A DNA stretch of 64,000 nucleotides from Pseudoxanthomonas kaohsiungensis (lineage in GTDB: Bacteria > Pseudomonadota > Gammaproteobacteria > Xanthomonadales > Xanthomonadaceae), in contig NZ_PDWO01000004.1 in the NCBI RefSeq assembly GCF_010211765.1, forward strand, positions 124,001 through 188,000, written 5' to 3'. The notes below the pieces were generated by a model. That model was not told the origin of the DNA, made no database searches, and saw only the letters and a program-made list of their open reading frames with translations. Of this stretch, positions 40,069-52,296 are shown piece by piece (within the stretch, counting starts at the first letter, position 1; every line of letters starts with the position of its first letter). Position numbers and translations under genes: made by a program.

Positions 40069-40680
40069 TCAGGCCAGGCCTTCGGCCTTGAGCACGTGCC
40101 GCACGCCCGGATCGGCCTCCATGCGCGCCTGGAACGCGGCCAGCGCCTGCAGGTCGGACAGGTCGATGCCGCAGCGCCCGGCCCAGCGCAGGGTCACGTA
40201 CAGATAGGGGTCGGCGAAGCTGCGGAAGCCGGCCAGCCATTGCCGGCCCGTCAACTGCCGGTCGGCGCTCTCGAACAGCCCGCGCACGCGCCGCCGCGCG
40301 GCGGCCTTGACCGAATCGAACTGCGCCGGGTCTTCGATGAAGGCGGCCGGGCCGAACAACGGCTTGAATGCCGGGTGCAGGTCGGAATTGACGAAGGCCA
40401 GCCAGCGGGTCGCTTCGGCGCGCTGGCGCGCGCTGCCGTCGCCACCCAGGCCGGCCTGCGGGAAGGTGTCGGCGATGTAGCCGACGATGGCTGCGTTCTG
40501 GGTCAGCACGAAGTCGCCGTCCACCAGCACCGGCACCGAGCCGGCCGGGTTCAGGGCGCGGAAGGCGGGCGCCTTCATCGACTCGGCGTCCATCACTTCG
40601 ACTTCGAACGGCTGGCCGGTCCAGGCCAGGTCGATGTGGACCGCGGTGGAGCAGGCGCCGGGCTTGGTATAGAGCTTCAT
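40069..40680 (-). CDS. gst: Glutathione S-transferase
   Basis: 203 residues, beta-class-like. The N-terminal thioredoxin fold has MKLYTKPGACSTAVHIDLAW, with Cys and Ser in the glutathione site, and NPAGSVPVLVDGDFVLTQNA, with the cis-Pro and the gamma-glutamyl binding residues. The C-terminal helical domain contains FRSFADPYLYVTLRW. Substrate unknown. It is the downstream gene on the minus strand after the cell-wall hydrolase, but a terminator separates the two. Confidence 0.9.
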   Translation of the reverse strand: MKLYTKPGACSTAVHIDLAWTGQPFEVEVMDAESMKAPAFRALNPAGSVPVLVDGDFVLTQNAAIVGYIADTFPQAGLGGDGSARQRAEATRWLAFVNSDLHPAFKPLFGPAAFIEDPAQFDSVKAAARRRVRGLFESADRQLTGRQWLAGFRSFADPYLYVTLRWAGRCGIDLSDLQALAAFQARMEADPGVRHVLKAEGLA

Positions 40681-40709
40681 GCGGGTTCCTTGGGGGCGGC
40701 GGAAAAGGA

Positions 40710-40734
40710 AAGGCCCGCGATTATCGCGGGCCTT
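40710..40734 (-). terminator. Intrinsic terminator after the cell-wall hydrolase gene
   Basis: AAGGCCCGCGAT-T-ATCGCGGGCCTT is a near-perfect palindrome. On the minus strand it is followed by TCCTTTTCC, giving a T-rich tail. It lies 59 bp past the hydrolase stop and 30 bp before the GST start, so GST must have its own promoter or rely on read-through. Confidence 0.75.
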
Positions 40735-40792
40735 CCGTTGCTGGTGCGTGCCGGTCCCGCAACGGACCGTCGTGGCAGCCGGGCTTGCCGGG

Positions 40793-41266
40793 TCAGGTGC
40801 CGGTGGCGGCCAGCGCGCGCGGCTTGAGCTTCTGCACCCGGTAGAAGGTGTGGTCGCCGATGGTGGCCACCTGGTAGGAGTTGCTCCAGCTCGGGCTGGT
40901 GATGGCGTGGGCGGCGAAGTGGCTGGCCCCCGGCACGATCTCCCGGCGCTGGCCCACCGGCAGGGCCCAGTTGCGCTCGGCGCGCAGGGCCACGTCGATC
41001 GAGCGGTCCCAGGCCTTCATGTTGGCCAGCTGGGTGTTGGGCGAGACGATGGTCGGGGCGAACTGCTTGCGCGCGGTGACCACGTCGCACATCGAGTCGC
41101 CCCACAGCCCGCTGTCCAGCCGGCGCAGGGCCACCTCGGCGACCGCCTCCTGGCCGCGCAGGCTCTGGTCGCGGGCTTCCAGGTACACGGTGGTGCTGAG
41201 GCAGAGCGAATCGGCGGCCGGCTGCGGCATCAGCTGCGACAGCCAGAGGATCCATGCCAGTTTCAT
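40793..41266 (-). CDS. Cell wall hydrolase (SleB/Hydrolase_2 type)
   Basis: Start at 41266 (MKLAWILWLSQLMPQPAADS) has AAGGAGA 8 bp upstream and a short hydrophobic leader; 157 residues. The family core is CLSTTVYLEARDQSLRGQEA with the catalytic Glu, then QFAPTIVSPN and a His in SHFAAHAI. Relatives are lytic transglycosylase-like peptidoglycan hydrolases, including spore cortex SleB. It is probably exported. An in-frame extension to 41464 has no family character. Confidence 0.8.
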   Translation of the reverse strand: MKLAWILWLSQLMPQPAADSLCLSTTVYLEARDQSLRGQEAVAEVALRRLDSGLWGDSMCDVVTARKQFAPTIVSPNTQLANMKAWDRSIDVALRAERNWALPVGQRREIVPGASHFAAHAITSPSWSNSYQVATIGDHTFYRVQKLKPRALAATGT

Positions 41267-41608
41267 CTGTTTCTCCTTGCTCCGTCTGCGCGGGGTCGTG
41301 CCGCGACCGTGGGTACGGACGGGCGCTGCGCCGCGGGGCGTCATGGGGAGGCGGCCTTGGTGACCACGGGCCGCCCGGGTTGCCGGCGAATCTGGAGGCC
41401 GGCGGGCTCGCCGAAGAGGGCGGGCTGGGGGAAGTGGCGCGCAAGATAGGTGGCGGTTTGCCAACCGAAACTGAACGGCCCCGCTTGACAGGCGGGCTTG
41501 GCACGGGGTGTGAAAGCGTGATCGACGGCCGGTTTCACTCGCCTATTCAGGCGGTTGCGCGGATGGTTCCTGCCGCCGGACCGGTTGAAACAGCGGCATG
41601 CGCGTTCT
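41267..41608. other. Non-coding stretch before the REP-like repeat
   Basis: No gene supported by codon pattern or homology. It holds the 5' region of the cell-wall hydrolase gene, and a CCCGC/GCGGG hairpin near 41482-41497. No promoter could be assigned with confidence. The stretch is followed by the repeat at 41609. Confidence 0.4.
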
Positions 41609-41752
41609 TTGTAGGAGCCGATTCATCGGCGACCCGACGCCGTCGGCACAGGCGACGCTCCCATCGGTCCGACGCCCGTGTCGCCCATAAGGATGGGCTC
41701 CTACAAGGGTCCGGGCCCGCCGCGGTTGCAGCAGCCGATTCATCGGCGACCC
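41609..41752. repeat. GTAGGAGC REP-like element with partial second copy
   Basis: TTGTAGGAGC (41609-41618) and its exact inverse GCTCCTACAA (41697-41706) bracket a 98-bp element. A 20-bp piece, AGCCGATTCATCGGCGACCC, occurs at 41616-41635 and again at 41733-41752, which adds a partial direct copy. It contains the small hairpin GCCGATtCATCGGC-like pairing. Such GTAG-headed palindromes are scattered in Stenotrophomonas, Xanthomonas and Lysobacter genomes. It lies between genes on the same strand (fadH and the hydrolase). Confidence 0.65.
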
Positions 41753-41802
41753 TATGCCATCTACACCAGCGACGGCTCCACGGTCTCCCGACGCCGCCGA
41801 CG

Positions 41803-45002
<3,200 letters not shown>

Positions 45003-45323
45003 GCGGTCATCCCGGTGGGTGCCTGGCCAGTATGCCGCCGCCCCCGATCCGGGTCCCGGTCCTTTGGTCGGAGGGGTCGGTTGCCAACCACAAAACCGCT
45101 TGCGGAGCATTAAGGAATGGGTAAAAGTGCAACCGGATCGACGGTTTTCACATGTTATGGTACTGTTAACACCGTCTTCACCTGGTCCCGCCTAGGCTTT
45201 CGCGGGACGACGTGCAGAACGGCCGTCAGGGATGTCCGCCGAAAAAAACGAACACGTGGGCATCTGGTGTGACCTGAGGCAACAAGGTTTCTTCACCCCC
45301 GAATCAGCAAGGAGCTAGATGAG
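45003..45323 (+). promoter_or_regulatory. Upstream region of the OmpA gene
   Basis: 321 bp without a gene. Between 45090 and 45175 the DNA is unusually AT-rich for the window and contains several promoter-like pieces (TTGCGG-16-TAAAAG at 45100-45127; TTTTCA and TTATGG near 45145-45160) and the palindrome TGTTAACA, none clearly best. The long leader of about 150 nt before the ATG at 45324, with AAGGAG just upstream, would suit post-transcriptional control as for other ompA genes. Confidence 0.4.
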
Positions 45324-46406
45324 ATGAACAAGAAACTTCTGACCGCAGCACTGCTTGGCGGCCTCGCCATGGCACAGGCTGCCTCCGCGCAGGAGTTCGA
45401 CGACCGCTGGTACCTGACCGGTTCGGCGGGCTTCAACTTCCAGGATAGCGATCGCGGCACCGAAGACGTCCCCTTCCTGGGCCTGGGCCTGGGCAAGTTC
45501 GTCAGCCCCAACTGGTCGATCGACGGCGAACTGAACTACCAGAACCCCGGTCTGAACAGCAACCGCCACCTGAACTGGAGCCAGTACGGCGTGTCGCTGG
45601 ACTTCCGCCGCTTCTGGATCCAGGACGGCCGTGACTACAACCCGTACTTCCTGTTCGGCGTCGGCTACCAGCAGGCCGAGGAAGAGTGGGATGCGTTCCC
45701 GAACCCGGATTCGCCGCAGCAGCGCGAAGACGGCAACCTGGCCGCCAAGGTCGGCCTGGGCCTGCAGACCACCTTCGACCAGCGCGTCGCCGTGCGCGCC
45801 GAAGTCGCCTACCGCGCCGACTTCGACGACCGCAGCGTCAATGCCCCGACCGAAGACTGGTTCGGCGACATCCTCGCCTCGATCGGCGTGGTGATCCCGC
45901 TGGGCCCGCCGCCGGTCGCCCCGGCTCCGCCGGCTCCGGTCGCGCCGAGCTGCGCCGACCTGGATGACGACGGCGACGGCGTCAACAACTGCGACGACAA
46001 GTGCCCCGACACCCAGGCCGGTACCGTCGTCGGTCCGGATGGCTGCCCGGTGCCGGTGTCGATCGACCTGAAGGGCGTGAACTTCGACTTCGACAAGGCG
46101 AACCTGCGTCCGGACGCCCTGGCCGTGCTCGGCGAGGCGACCGAGATCCTGCGTCGCTACCCGCAGATCCGCGTCGAAGTGGCTGGCCACACCGACCTGT
46201 GCGGTGCCGAGGACTACAACCAGAAGCTGTCCGAGCGTCGTGCCCAGGCCGTGTACGACTACCTGACCAGCAATGGCATCGAGTCCTCGCGCCTGGCCGG
46301 TCCGGTGGGCTACGGCGAGAGCCGTCCGCTGGAGCCGACCGCGCAGACGCTGCCGGGCTGCAAGAACGAGCGTAACCGCCGCACCGAGCTGAACGTCCAG
46401 AACTGA
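45324..46406 (+). CDS. OmpA family outer membrane protein
   Basis: 360 residues. Signal peptide to about residue 22 (LLGGLAMAQAASA). A beta-barrel domain (~25-195) has alternating aromatic strands. A Pro/Ala hinge (GPPPVAPAPPAPVAP) leads to a calcium-binding type repeat (DLDDDGDGVNNCDDKCPDT). The C-terminal OmpA peptidoglycan-binding domain has VNFDFDKANLRPDA and VAGHTDLCGAEDYNQKLSER. It probably links outer membrane and cell wall. A strong terminator follows. Confidence 0.95.
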   Translation: MNKKLLTAALLGGLAMAQAASAQEFDDRWYLTGSAGFNFQDSDRGTEDVPFLGLGLGKFVSPNWSIDGELNYQNPGLNSNRHLNWSQYGVSLDFRRFWIQDGRDYNPYFLFGVGYQQAEEEWDAFPNPDSPQQREDGNLAAKVGLGLQTTFDQRVAVRAEVAYRADFDDRSVNAPTEDWFGDILASIGVVIPLGPPPVAPAPPAPVAPSCADLDDDGDGVNNCDDKCPDTQAGTVVGPDGCPVPVSIDLKGVNFDFDKANLRPDALAVLGEATEILRRYPQIRVEVAGHTDLCGAEDYNQKLSERRAQAVYDYLTSNGIESSRLAGPVGYGESRPLEPTAQTLPGCKNERNRRTELNVQN

Positions 46407-46429
46407 GCGGACGCGAAGCGGTAACACCA

Positions 46430-46462
46430 CAAGGCCCGGCGCGATGCCGGGCCTTGTTTTTT
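46430..46462 (+). terminator. Intrinsic terminator after the OmpA gene
   Basis: CAAGGCCCGGC-GCGAT-GCCGGGCCTTG has 11-bp perfect arms and is followed directly by six T (46457-46462). A classic Rho-independent terminator 23 bp after the stop codon. Confidence 0.92.
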
Positions 46463-46555
46463 GTGCGCGCGTCGAGGGATTTGCGGGCGACCCGTCCTTG
46501 AATCGCCGGGACGCGCTGCCTACACTCGTGCGCACTGTTACGAGGGAGTCTTCCG

Positions 46556-47068
46556 ATGCGCGCGTTCGTCGCTGCCGGCCTGTTCGGCCTTGCTTCCGTC
46601 CCGGCTGCCGCGATCGCCGCCGCCAACTGCACCGGTCCCACGGTGCAACCGCCGCTGCCCCTGCCGGCCACGGCCGTCGCGCCCGTCGCCGCCGAACTCG
46701 GCTCGCGCACCTCGCAGCTGGGCATGCCCAGTGGCGTGCTCGCCCCCGGCGGCGACAGCGCCCAGTCGCTGGACCGCGTCCTGCTGCGCCTGCGCATCGA
46801 GGGCTGCCGCAATGTCGCCAAGGCGTTGCCGGCCACCCCGGCCGCGGCCAACCCGAACGATCCGGCCGCCTACAAGCCCAAGACCGAGTTCGACAACACC
46901 CCCTGGCGCTTCGACATGACCCAGGGCGGCAAGCGCATGACCGCAGACGAGTTCGATGCCTGGATGAAGGCGCGTGGTGCGCGCGTGGCCACGGGCAAGC
47001 CCAAGCCCAACGGCGCGGCGCAGCCGGCCGCGGCCACGCCCCCGGCGACGCCGCCGAAGAAGGACTGA
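46556..47068 (+). CDS. Exported protein with C-terminal FDMTQ/FDAWM module
   Basis: 170 residues with a signal peptide to about residue 23 (GLFGLASVPAAAIAAA). Residues ~24-115 are Pro/Ala-rich with two Cys. From residue 117 comes WRFDMTQGGKRMTADEFDAW and the following MKARGARVATG, nearly the same as residues 49 onward of the lipoprotein at 48032. The last 25 residues are Pro/Ala/Lys. No known domain. The next gene starts 8 bp after its stop. Confidence 0.75.
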   Translation: MRAFVAAGLFGLASVPAAAIAAANCTGPTVQPPLPLPATAVAPVAAELGSRTSQLGMPSGVLAPGGDSAQSLDRVLLRLRIEGCRNVAKALPATPAAANPNDPAAYKPKTEFDNTPWRFDMTQGGKRMTADEFDAWMKARGARVATGKPKPNGAAQPAAATPPATPPKKD

Positions 47069-47076
47069 TCCCAGGC

Positions 47077-47883
47077 ATGGGCGGGAGGCCATCCCGTCCG
47101 CCGGCTCCGCCGACGCGCACCGCCGTTCCGGCCGGCTCCGTGCGCCATGGCCTGGCACGGGTACTGTCCAAGGCCGGGCTGTGTTCGCGCACCGATGCCA
47201 CGGCCTGGATACGCGACGGCCGCGTGCGCGTGGATGGGCGCATCGTCCGCGATCCCGAGTATCCGATCCACGATGGCATGCGCCGGGTCAGCATCGATGG
47301 ACTGGATCCGTCGCCACCGCAGCGGCACTACCTGATGCTCAACAAGCCGCGCGGCCTCGTCACCACCGCGCGCGACGAGCGCGGCCGCGACACCGTGTAC
47401 CGATGCCTCGATGGCGCGGGCCTGCCCTGGCTGGCGCCGGTCGGCCGCCTCGACAAGGCCAGCGAGGGCCTGCTGCTCTTCAGCAACGACCCGCAGTGGG
47501 CCGCCGCGATCCTGGATCCGGCCAGCGGCCCGGACAAGACCTACCACGTGCAGGTCGACCGGCAGCCCGACGAGGCGCTGCTGTCGGCCTTGCGCCACGG
47601 CGCCGGCGACGGCGGCGAGTGGCTGCGCGCGAAGTCCGTCGTCCCCTTGCGTAGCGGTGGGCGCAACGCGTGGCTGGAGATCGTGCTGGACGAAGGCCGC
47701 AACCGGCAGATCCGGCGGTTGCTGGAGGCCTTCGACGTCGGGGTGCTGCGCCTGGTCCGCGTGGCCATCGGCGGGGTGCCGCTGGGCACGCTGGGCAAGG
47801 GCCAGTGGCGCGCGCTGGACGCGCACGAGCGCGACGCGCTGGCGCGGGCCACGCCCGGCGTGCCGTCACGTGGACAGCGATGA
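47077..47883 (+). CDS. Pseudouridine synthase, RsuA/RluB/E/F type
   Basis: Isomerises specific uridines in rRNA. ATG 47077 gives 268 residues with a Pro/Arg-rich lead. An S4 RNA-binding domain (LARVLSKAGLCSRTDATAWI) comes first, then the catalytic domain with GRLDKASEGLLLFSND, whose Asp is the nucleophile, and the C-terminal LDEGRNRQIRRLLEAF. Which nucleotide is modified cannot be decided. It is flanked by two genes sharing the FDMTQ module. The frame upstream of 47077 overlaps the previous gene and is rejected. Confidence 0.88.
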   Translation: MGGRPSRPPAPPTRTAVPAGSVRHGLARVLSKAGLCSRTDATAWIRDGRVRVDGRIVRDPEYPIHDGMRRVSIDGLDPSPPQRHYLMLNKPRGLVTTARDERGRDTVYRCLDGAGLPWLAPVGRLDKASEGLLLFSNDPQWAAAILDPASGPDKTYHVQVDRQPDEALLSALRHGAGDGGEWLRAKSVVPLRSGGRNAWLEIVLDEGRNRQIRRLLEAFDVGVLRLVRVAIGGVPLGTLGKGQWRALDAHERDALARATPGVPSRGQR

Positions 47884-48031
47884 GCTGGCTCCGGGCACGC
47901 ACTGCCGGACGGTGCCGGAGGCGTGGGTGGGGAAGCGTCGCCCGCACCGCGTGCGCCATTTACGCACTGCCGCACGGTTTGCGCGGCAAGGCCGTGACTA
48001 CACTGCGCGCGACCATTGCCCCGGGGATTCC

Positions 48032-48322
48032 ATGACGACTTCGCTGCGCCTGCTTCCTTTCGCGTGCCTGTTCGCCGGCGCGTTGCTGTTGTCGGCCTGC
48101 TCCGGTGCCCGGCAGCAGGCCAGGGCCGAGGCTGGGACGCCGGCGGTGGTGGTCAAGGGTACCGATGCCAAGGCCTATCGCTTCGACATGACCCAGCGCG
48201 GCAAGAAGATGAGCGCCGACGATTTCGACGCGTGGATGAAGGCCAACGGCCTGCGCATCGCCAAGGGCCCGGACGCCAAGGGCGCCAAGTCCAAGTCCAA
48301 GGACAAGCGCAAGCGCGACTGA
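48032..48322 (+). CDS. Small lipoprotein with FDMTQ/FDAWM module
   Basis: 96 residues. Lipoprotein signal peptide with lipobox LLSAC near residue 24. After a short linker, residues 49 on read YRFDMTQRGKKMSADDFDAW and MKANGLRIAKG, matching the module in the exported protein at 46556. The end is Lys-rich (SKSKDKRKRD). The lipobox Cys is followed by Ser, consistent with outer-membrane sorting. No known function. It is convergent with kbl. Confidence 0.75.
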   Translation: MTTSLRLLPFACLFAGALLLSACSGARQQARAEAGTPAVVVKGTDAKAYRFDMTQRGKKMSADDFDAWMKANGLRIAKGPDAKGAKSKSKDKRKRD

Positions 48323-48353
48323 CGGCGCCCGCCGTGTCCGCCGGGGGCCAGCC

Positions 48354-49550
48354 TCAGCGGATGACGCCCAGTTCGCGGCCGATGCGGGTGAACGCGTCGA
48401 TCGCCTGGTCCAGGTGCCGGCGGGTGTGGGCCGCGCTCATCTGCGTGCGGATCCGGGCCTGGCCCTGCGGCACCACCGGGAAGAAGAACCCGATCGCGTA
48501 GATGCCTTCTTCCAGCAGCCGCTGGGCGAACTTCTGCGCCAGCGGCGCGTCGTAAAGCATCACCGGGCAGATCGGGTGGGTGCCGGGCTTGATGTCGAAG
48601 CCGGCCGCCGCCATGCGCTCGCGGAAGTAGGTGGTGTTCTCCTGCAGGCGGACGCGCAGGTCGCCGGCCGAAGCCAGCATGTCGAAGGCCTTGATGCCCG
48701 CGGCGACCACGTGCGGCGGCAGCGAGTTGGAGAACAGGTACGGGCGCGAGCGCTGGCGCAGCAGCTCGATCACCTCCGCGCGCGCGGTGGTGAAGCCGCC
48801 CAGCGCGCCGCCCATCGCCTTGCCGAGGGTGCCGGTGAAGATGTCGATCCGGTCCATCACGCCCTTGACCTCGGCCGAGCCGCGGCCGGTCGCGCCGAGG
48901 AAGCCGGTGGCATGGCATTCGTCGATATGGACCAGGGCGTCGTACTTCTTCGCCAGCGCGGTGATCTCGTCGAGCGGGGCGATGAAGCCGTCCATCGAGA
49001 ACACGCCGTCGGTGGTGATCATGATCGTGCGCGCGCCGTCGGCCCGGGCCTGCTGCAGCTGCTTCTCCAGGTCGGCCATGTCGCAGTTGGCGTAGCGGTA
49101 GCGCCTGGCCTTGCACAGGCGCACGCCGTCAATGATCGAGGCGTGGTTGAGCGCGTCGGAGATGATCGCGTCGTGCTCGTCCAGCAGCGGCTCGAACAGG
49201 CCGCCGTTGGCATCGAAGCAGGCCGCGTACAGGATCGTGTCCTGGGTGCCGAAGAACCCGGCGATGGCCTGTTCGAGCTGCTTGTGCAGGTCCTGGGTGC
49301 CGCAGATGAAGCGCACCGACGCCATGCCGAAGCCGTGGCTGTCCAGCGCGCCCTTGGCGGCCGCGATCACGTCCGGGTGGTCGGCCAGGCCCAGGTAGTT
49401 GTTGGCGCAGAAGTTCAGCACCTTGCGGCCATCGGCCAGTTCGATCTCCGCCGACTGCGGGCTGGTGATGATCCGCTCGGACTTGAACAGGCCCTGCGCG
49501 CGCAGGCCCTCGAGCTGGGCGGCGTAGCGGGCGAGGGCGGCGTCGGACAT
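48354..49550 (-). CDS. kbl: Glycine C-acetyltransferase (2-amino-3-ketobutyrate CoA ligase)
   Basis: PLP enzyme that splits 2-amino-3-ketobutyrate with CoA into glycine and acetyl-CoA, the second step of threonine breakdown. It has 398 residues, the same as E. coli Kbl. Landmarks are [32 protein letters not shown] and the PLP Lys in [15 protein letters not shown] near residue 244. Its usual operon partner tdh lies 6.6 kb away on the same strand at 56177. Confidence 0.95.
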   Translation of the reverse strand: MSDAALARYAAQLEGLRAQGLFKSERIITSPQSAEIELADGRKVLNFCANNYLGLADHPDVIAAAKGALDSHGFGMASVRFICGTQDLHKQLEQAIAGFFGTQDTILYAACFDANGGLFEPLLDEHDAIISDALNHASIIDGVRLCKARRYRYANCDMADLEKQLQQARADGARTIMITTDGVFSMDGFIAPLDEITALAKKYDALVHIDECHATGFLGATGRGSAEVKGVMDRIDIFTGTLGKAMGGALGGFTTARAEVIELLRQRSRPYLFSNSLPPHVVAAGIKAFDMLASAGDLRVRLQENTTYFRERMAAAGFDIKPGTHPICPVMLYDAPLAQKFAQRLLEEGIYAIGFFFPVVPQGQARIRTQMSAAHTRRHLDQAIDAFTRIGRELGVIR

Positions 49551-49682
49551 GGGGCAAATCCTTTTCTGGCAACGGTCGGGCGGAGCAGGGGCGGCATTTT
49601 ACCCGGCCGCTGCGAGGCAGGCCGGCTCATGCTCATCCGCTATATCGGCCGGCCCGTTATTCATTTCCCGCCTGGAACCTGA

Positions 49683-49699
49683 ATAGGGAGCATCCCTAT
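49683..49699. promoter_or_regulatory. Palindrome upstream of the porin-sulfate operon
   Basis: ATAGGGA-GCA-TCCCTAT is a perfect 17-bp inverted repeat 33 bp before the porin ATG, in the kbl/porin divergent spacer. An outer pair ATTCA (49659-49663)/TGAAT (49680-49684) also exists. The ATA-N11-TAT symmetry would suit a LysR-type regulator such as CysB, but the standard T-N11-A core is not met exactly. Candidate operator only. Confidence 0.4.
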
Positions 49700-49731
49700 C
49701 GGCCATCCGGCCATGACGAAGGGGACAGCTC

Positions 49732-51189
49732 ATGCAGCAGCGACCAGCGGGCGAGAGGCGTGGTGCCGGCGGGAGGCCGGTTTTCTGGCTGACCGGGGCG
49801 CTGGCCTGTTCGCTGGCGGCGCCTGCGCTGGCCCAGTCCAAGCCCACCCTGGAGGAACTGCAGCGGCGCCTGGAAGCACTGGAGCAGCGCTACGGCGGCA
49901 CTGCCGCGCAGGCCACCGCCGACGGCCAGGCCCTGGACGTGGCAGCCCTGGACCAGCGCCTGCGCGTACTGGAGCGCAACCTGGAACTGCAGGAAGAGGC
50001 GCGCGTGGCCAGGGAGAAGGAGGCCGCGGTGGTGGCCGTCAACGACAAGGGCGCCTCGTTCAGGTCGGCCAATGGCGACTACGAGGTCAGGATCCGTGGC
50101 CTGATCCAGGGCGACGGGCGCTTCTATAGCGGCGGCGAGCCGGCCGGCACCTACGACACCTTCCTGCTGCGCACCGCGCGGCCGACCATCGAAGGCACGC
50201 TGGGCAAGTGGATCGGCTACCGGTTCACCCCGGAGTTCGCCGGAGACAGCGCGAGCATCGTCGATGTCTATGCGGACCTGAAGTTCTCGCCGGCGGCCAC
50301 GGTGCGGGTCGGCAAGTTCACCTCGCCGGTCGGACTGGAGCGGCTGGAGTCCTCTTCGGCGCTGTCGGCGATCGAGCGCGCGCTGCCCAGCGAACTGGCG
50401 CCCAACCGCGACATCGGCGTGCAGCTGCAGGGCGAGGTGGCCAAGGGCACGGTTTCATACGGCATCGGCGTGTTCAATGGCACCGTGGATGGTCGCGATG
50501 CGATCACCAGCAACCCGGACAACGAGTTCGAGTACGCAGGCCGCCTGTTCTTCGAACCGTTCAAGAACGACGCCAGCTTCTGGTCGGGCCTGGGCTTCGG
50601 TATCGGCGGCAGCGTCGGTGATACCGAGGGCACCGGCAACAACTTCCTGCCGCGCTACCGCACGCCGGGCCAGGTGCAGTTCTTCAACTACCACGCCGCG
50701 GTGGCTGCCGATGGCCGCCGCACCCGCTGGTCGCCGCAGGGCTACTTCTACCGCAACGCCTTCGGCCTGCTGGCCGAGTACATCGAGACGGCGCAGGAGC
50801 TGCGCGTGGGCGCCACCCGCGCCGAACTGGAAAACAACGCCTGGCAGGCCACCGTCAGCTGGGTGCTGACCGGCGAGGACGCCAGCTACCGCGGCGTGGC
50901 CAAGCCTTCCAGTCCCTTCAGCCCGGGCAAGGGTGGCTGGGGCGCCTGGGAACTGGTCGGTCGCTACGGCGAACTGGACGTGGATGAGCGTGCGTTCCCC
51001 CTGTTCGCCGACCCGGCCGTGGCCGCGCGCAGCGCGCAATCCTGGACCGTCGGCGTCAACTGGTATCTCAACAGCAACCTGAAGCTGGTCGCGAACTACC
51101 TGCAGACCCGCTTCGATGGCGGCGGCGCCGCCGGCGCCGATCGCGATGACGAGAGGGCGGTGTTCACCCGGCTGCAGGTCGCGTTCTGA
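49732..51189 (+). CDS. OprO/OprP-type anion porin
   Basis: 485 residues. Signal peptide to about residue 34 ([14 protein letters not shown]). A coiled-coil stretch of ~60 residues ([17 protein letters not shown] and a second [17 protein letters not shown]) precedes the barrel, as in OprP, where it helps trimers form. The barrel includes [20 protein letters not shown] and [17 protein letters not shown]. OprP/OprO carry phosphate or polyphosphate, but here sbp follows in 26 bp with cysTWA, so sulfate passage is a reasonable inference. Confidence 0.85.
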   Translation: MQQRPAGERRGAGGRPVFWLTGALACSLAAPALAQSKPTLEELQRRLEALEQRYGGTAAQATADGQALDVAALDQRLRVLERNLELQEEARVAREKEAAVVAVNDKGASFRSANGDYEVRIRGLIQGDGRFYSGGEPAGTYDTFLLRTARPTIEGTLGKWIGYRFTPEFAGDSASIVDVYADLKFSPAATVRVGKFTSPVGLERLESSSALSAIERALPSELAPNRDIGVQLQGEVAKGTVSYGIGVFNGTVDGRDAITSNPDNEFEYAGRLFFEPFKNDASFWSGLGFGIGGSVGDTEGTGNNFLPRYRTPGQVQFFNYHAAVAADGRRTRWSPQGYFYRNAFGLLAEYIETAQELRVGATRAELENNAWQATVSWVLTGEDASYRGVAKPSSPFSPGKGGWGAWELVGRYGELDVDERAFPLFADPAVAARSAQSWTVGVNWYLNSNLKLVANYLQTRFDGGGAAGADRDDERAVFTRLQVAF

Positions 51190-51215
51190 CCTGCACCCCT
51201 ACGACAACCGGAGCG

Positions 51216-52247
51216 ATGCACATGAAGACTCACAACCGCCGCAGGACCACGTTGCGCCTGGCCGCGGCCGCCTTCGGGCTGGTGCTGTCGATGGGCGCGG
51301 TGGCCAAGGATGCGCAACTGCTCAACGTCTCCTACGACCCCACCCGCGAGCTGTACCGCGATTTCAACGACGCCTTCGCCAGGCACTGGCAGGCGACCAA
51401 GGGCCAGAAGGTCGCCATCGAGACCTCGCACGGCGGCTCGGGCAAGCAGGCACGCGCGGTGATCGACGGCCTGGAGGCCGACGTGGTCACCCTGGCGCTG
51501 GCCTATGACATCGACTCGATCGCCGAGCGGGCCAAGCTGTTCCCGGCCAACTGGCAGAAGCGCCTGCCGGACAACAGCGCGCCGTACACCTCCACGATCG
51601 TGTTCCTGGTGCGCAAGGGCAACCCGAAGGGCATCCGCGACTGGCCCGACCTGCTCAAGTCCGGCGTGTCGGTGATCACGCCCAACCCCAAGACTTCCGG
51701 CGGCGCGCGCTGGAACTACCTGGCTGCCTGGGCATACGGCCTGAAGATCTTCAAGGGCGACGAGGCCAAGACCCGCAACTTCATGGCCGCGCTCTTCCGC
51801 AACGTGCCGGTGCTCGACACCGGTGCGCGCGGTTCCACCACCACCTTCGTCCAGCGCGGCATCGGCGACGTGCTGCTGGCCTGGGAGAACGAGGCGTTCC
51901 TGTCGATCGAGGAACTGGGCCCGGACAAGTTCGACATCGTCGTGCCCTCGCTGTCGATCCTGGCCGAGCCGCCGGTGGCGCTGGTCGACAGGAACGTGGA
52001 CAAGCATGGGACCCGCGAGGTCGCCCAGGCCTACCTGCAGTACCTGTACTCGCCGGAAGGCCAGCGCATCGCGGCCAGGCACTACTACCGCCCGCGCCAT
52101 CCGCAGCACGCCGATCCGGCCGACATCGCACGTTTCCCCCAGGTCGAGCTGGTGACGATCGAAGGCGTATTCGGCTCGTGGGCCGCCGCGCAGAAGAAGC
52201 ACTTCGCCGACGGCGGCGAATTCGACCAGATCCAGGCCAAGAAGTGA
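51216..52247 (+). CDS. sbp: Periplasmic sulfate-binding protein
   Basis: Captures sulfate for the CysTWA importer. 343 residues from ATG 51216 (an ATG two codons on at 51222 is equally possible). Signal peptide to about residue 30 ([18 protein letters not shown]). Family landmarks are [58 protein letters not shown] and the C-terminal [19 protein letters not shown]. It is placed between the porin and cysT genes. Confidence 0.95.
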   Translation: MHMKTHNRRRTTLRLAAAAFGLVLSMGAVAKDAQLLNVSYDPTRELYRDFNDAFARHWQATKGQKVAIETSHGGSGKQARAVIDGLEADVVTLALAYDIDSIAERAKLFPANWQKRLPDNSAPYTSTIVFLVRKGNPKGIRDWPDLLKSGVSVITPNPKTSGGARWNYLAAWAYGLKIFKGDEAKTRNFMAALFRNVPVLDTGARGSTTTFVQRGIGDVLLAWENEAFLSIEELGPDKFDIVVPSLSILAEPPVALVDRNVDKHGTREVAQAYLQYLYSPEGQRIAARHYYRPRHPQHADPADIARFPQVELVTIEGVFGSWAAAQKKHFADGGEFDQIQAKK

Positions 52248-52296
52248 TCCGGCCGATCGGACCCCGCACCGGCGTGACCGGCCGGAGCGCGCGGTG

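Noticed and set aside
48354-49550. 8-amino-7-oxononanoate synthase (BioF) for the PLP acyltransferase
   Set aside because: Length of 398, the CANNYLG start and the IDECHATGF and GTLGKAMGG motifs match Kbl better, and tdh lies nearby; no biotin genes are present.
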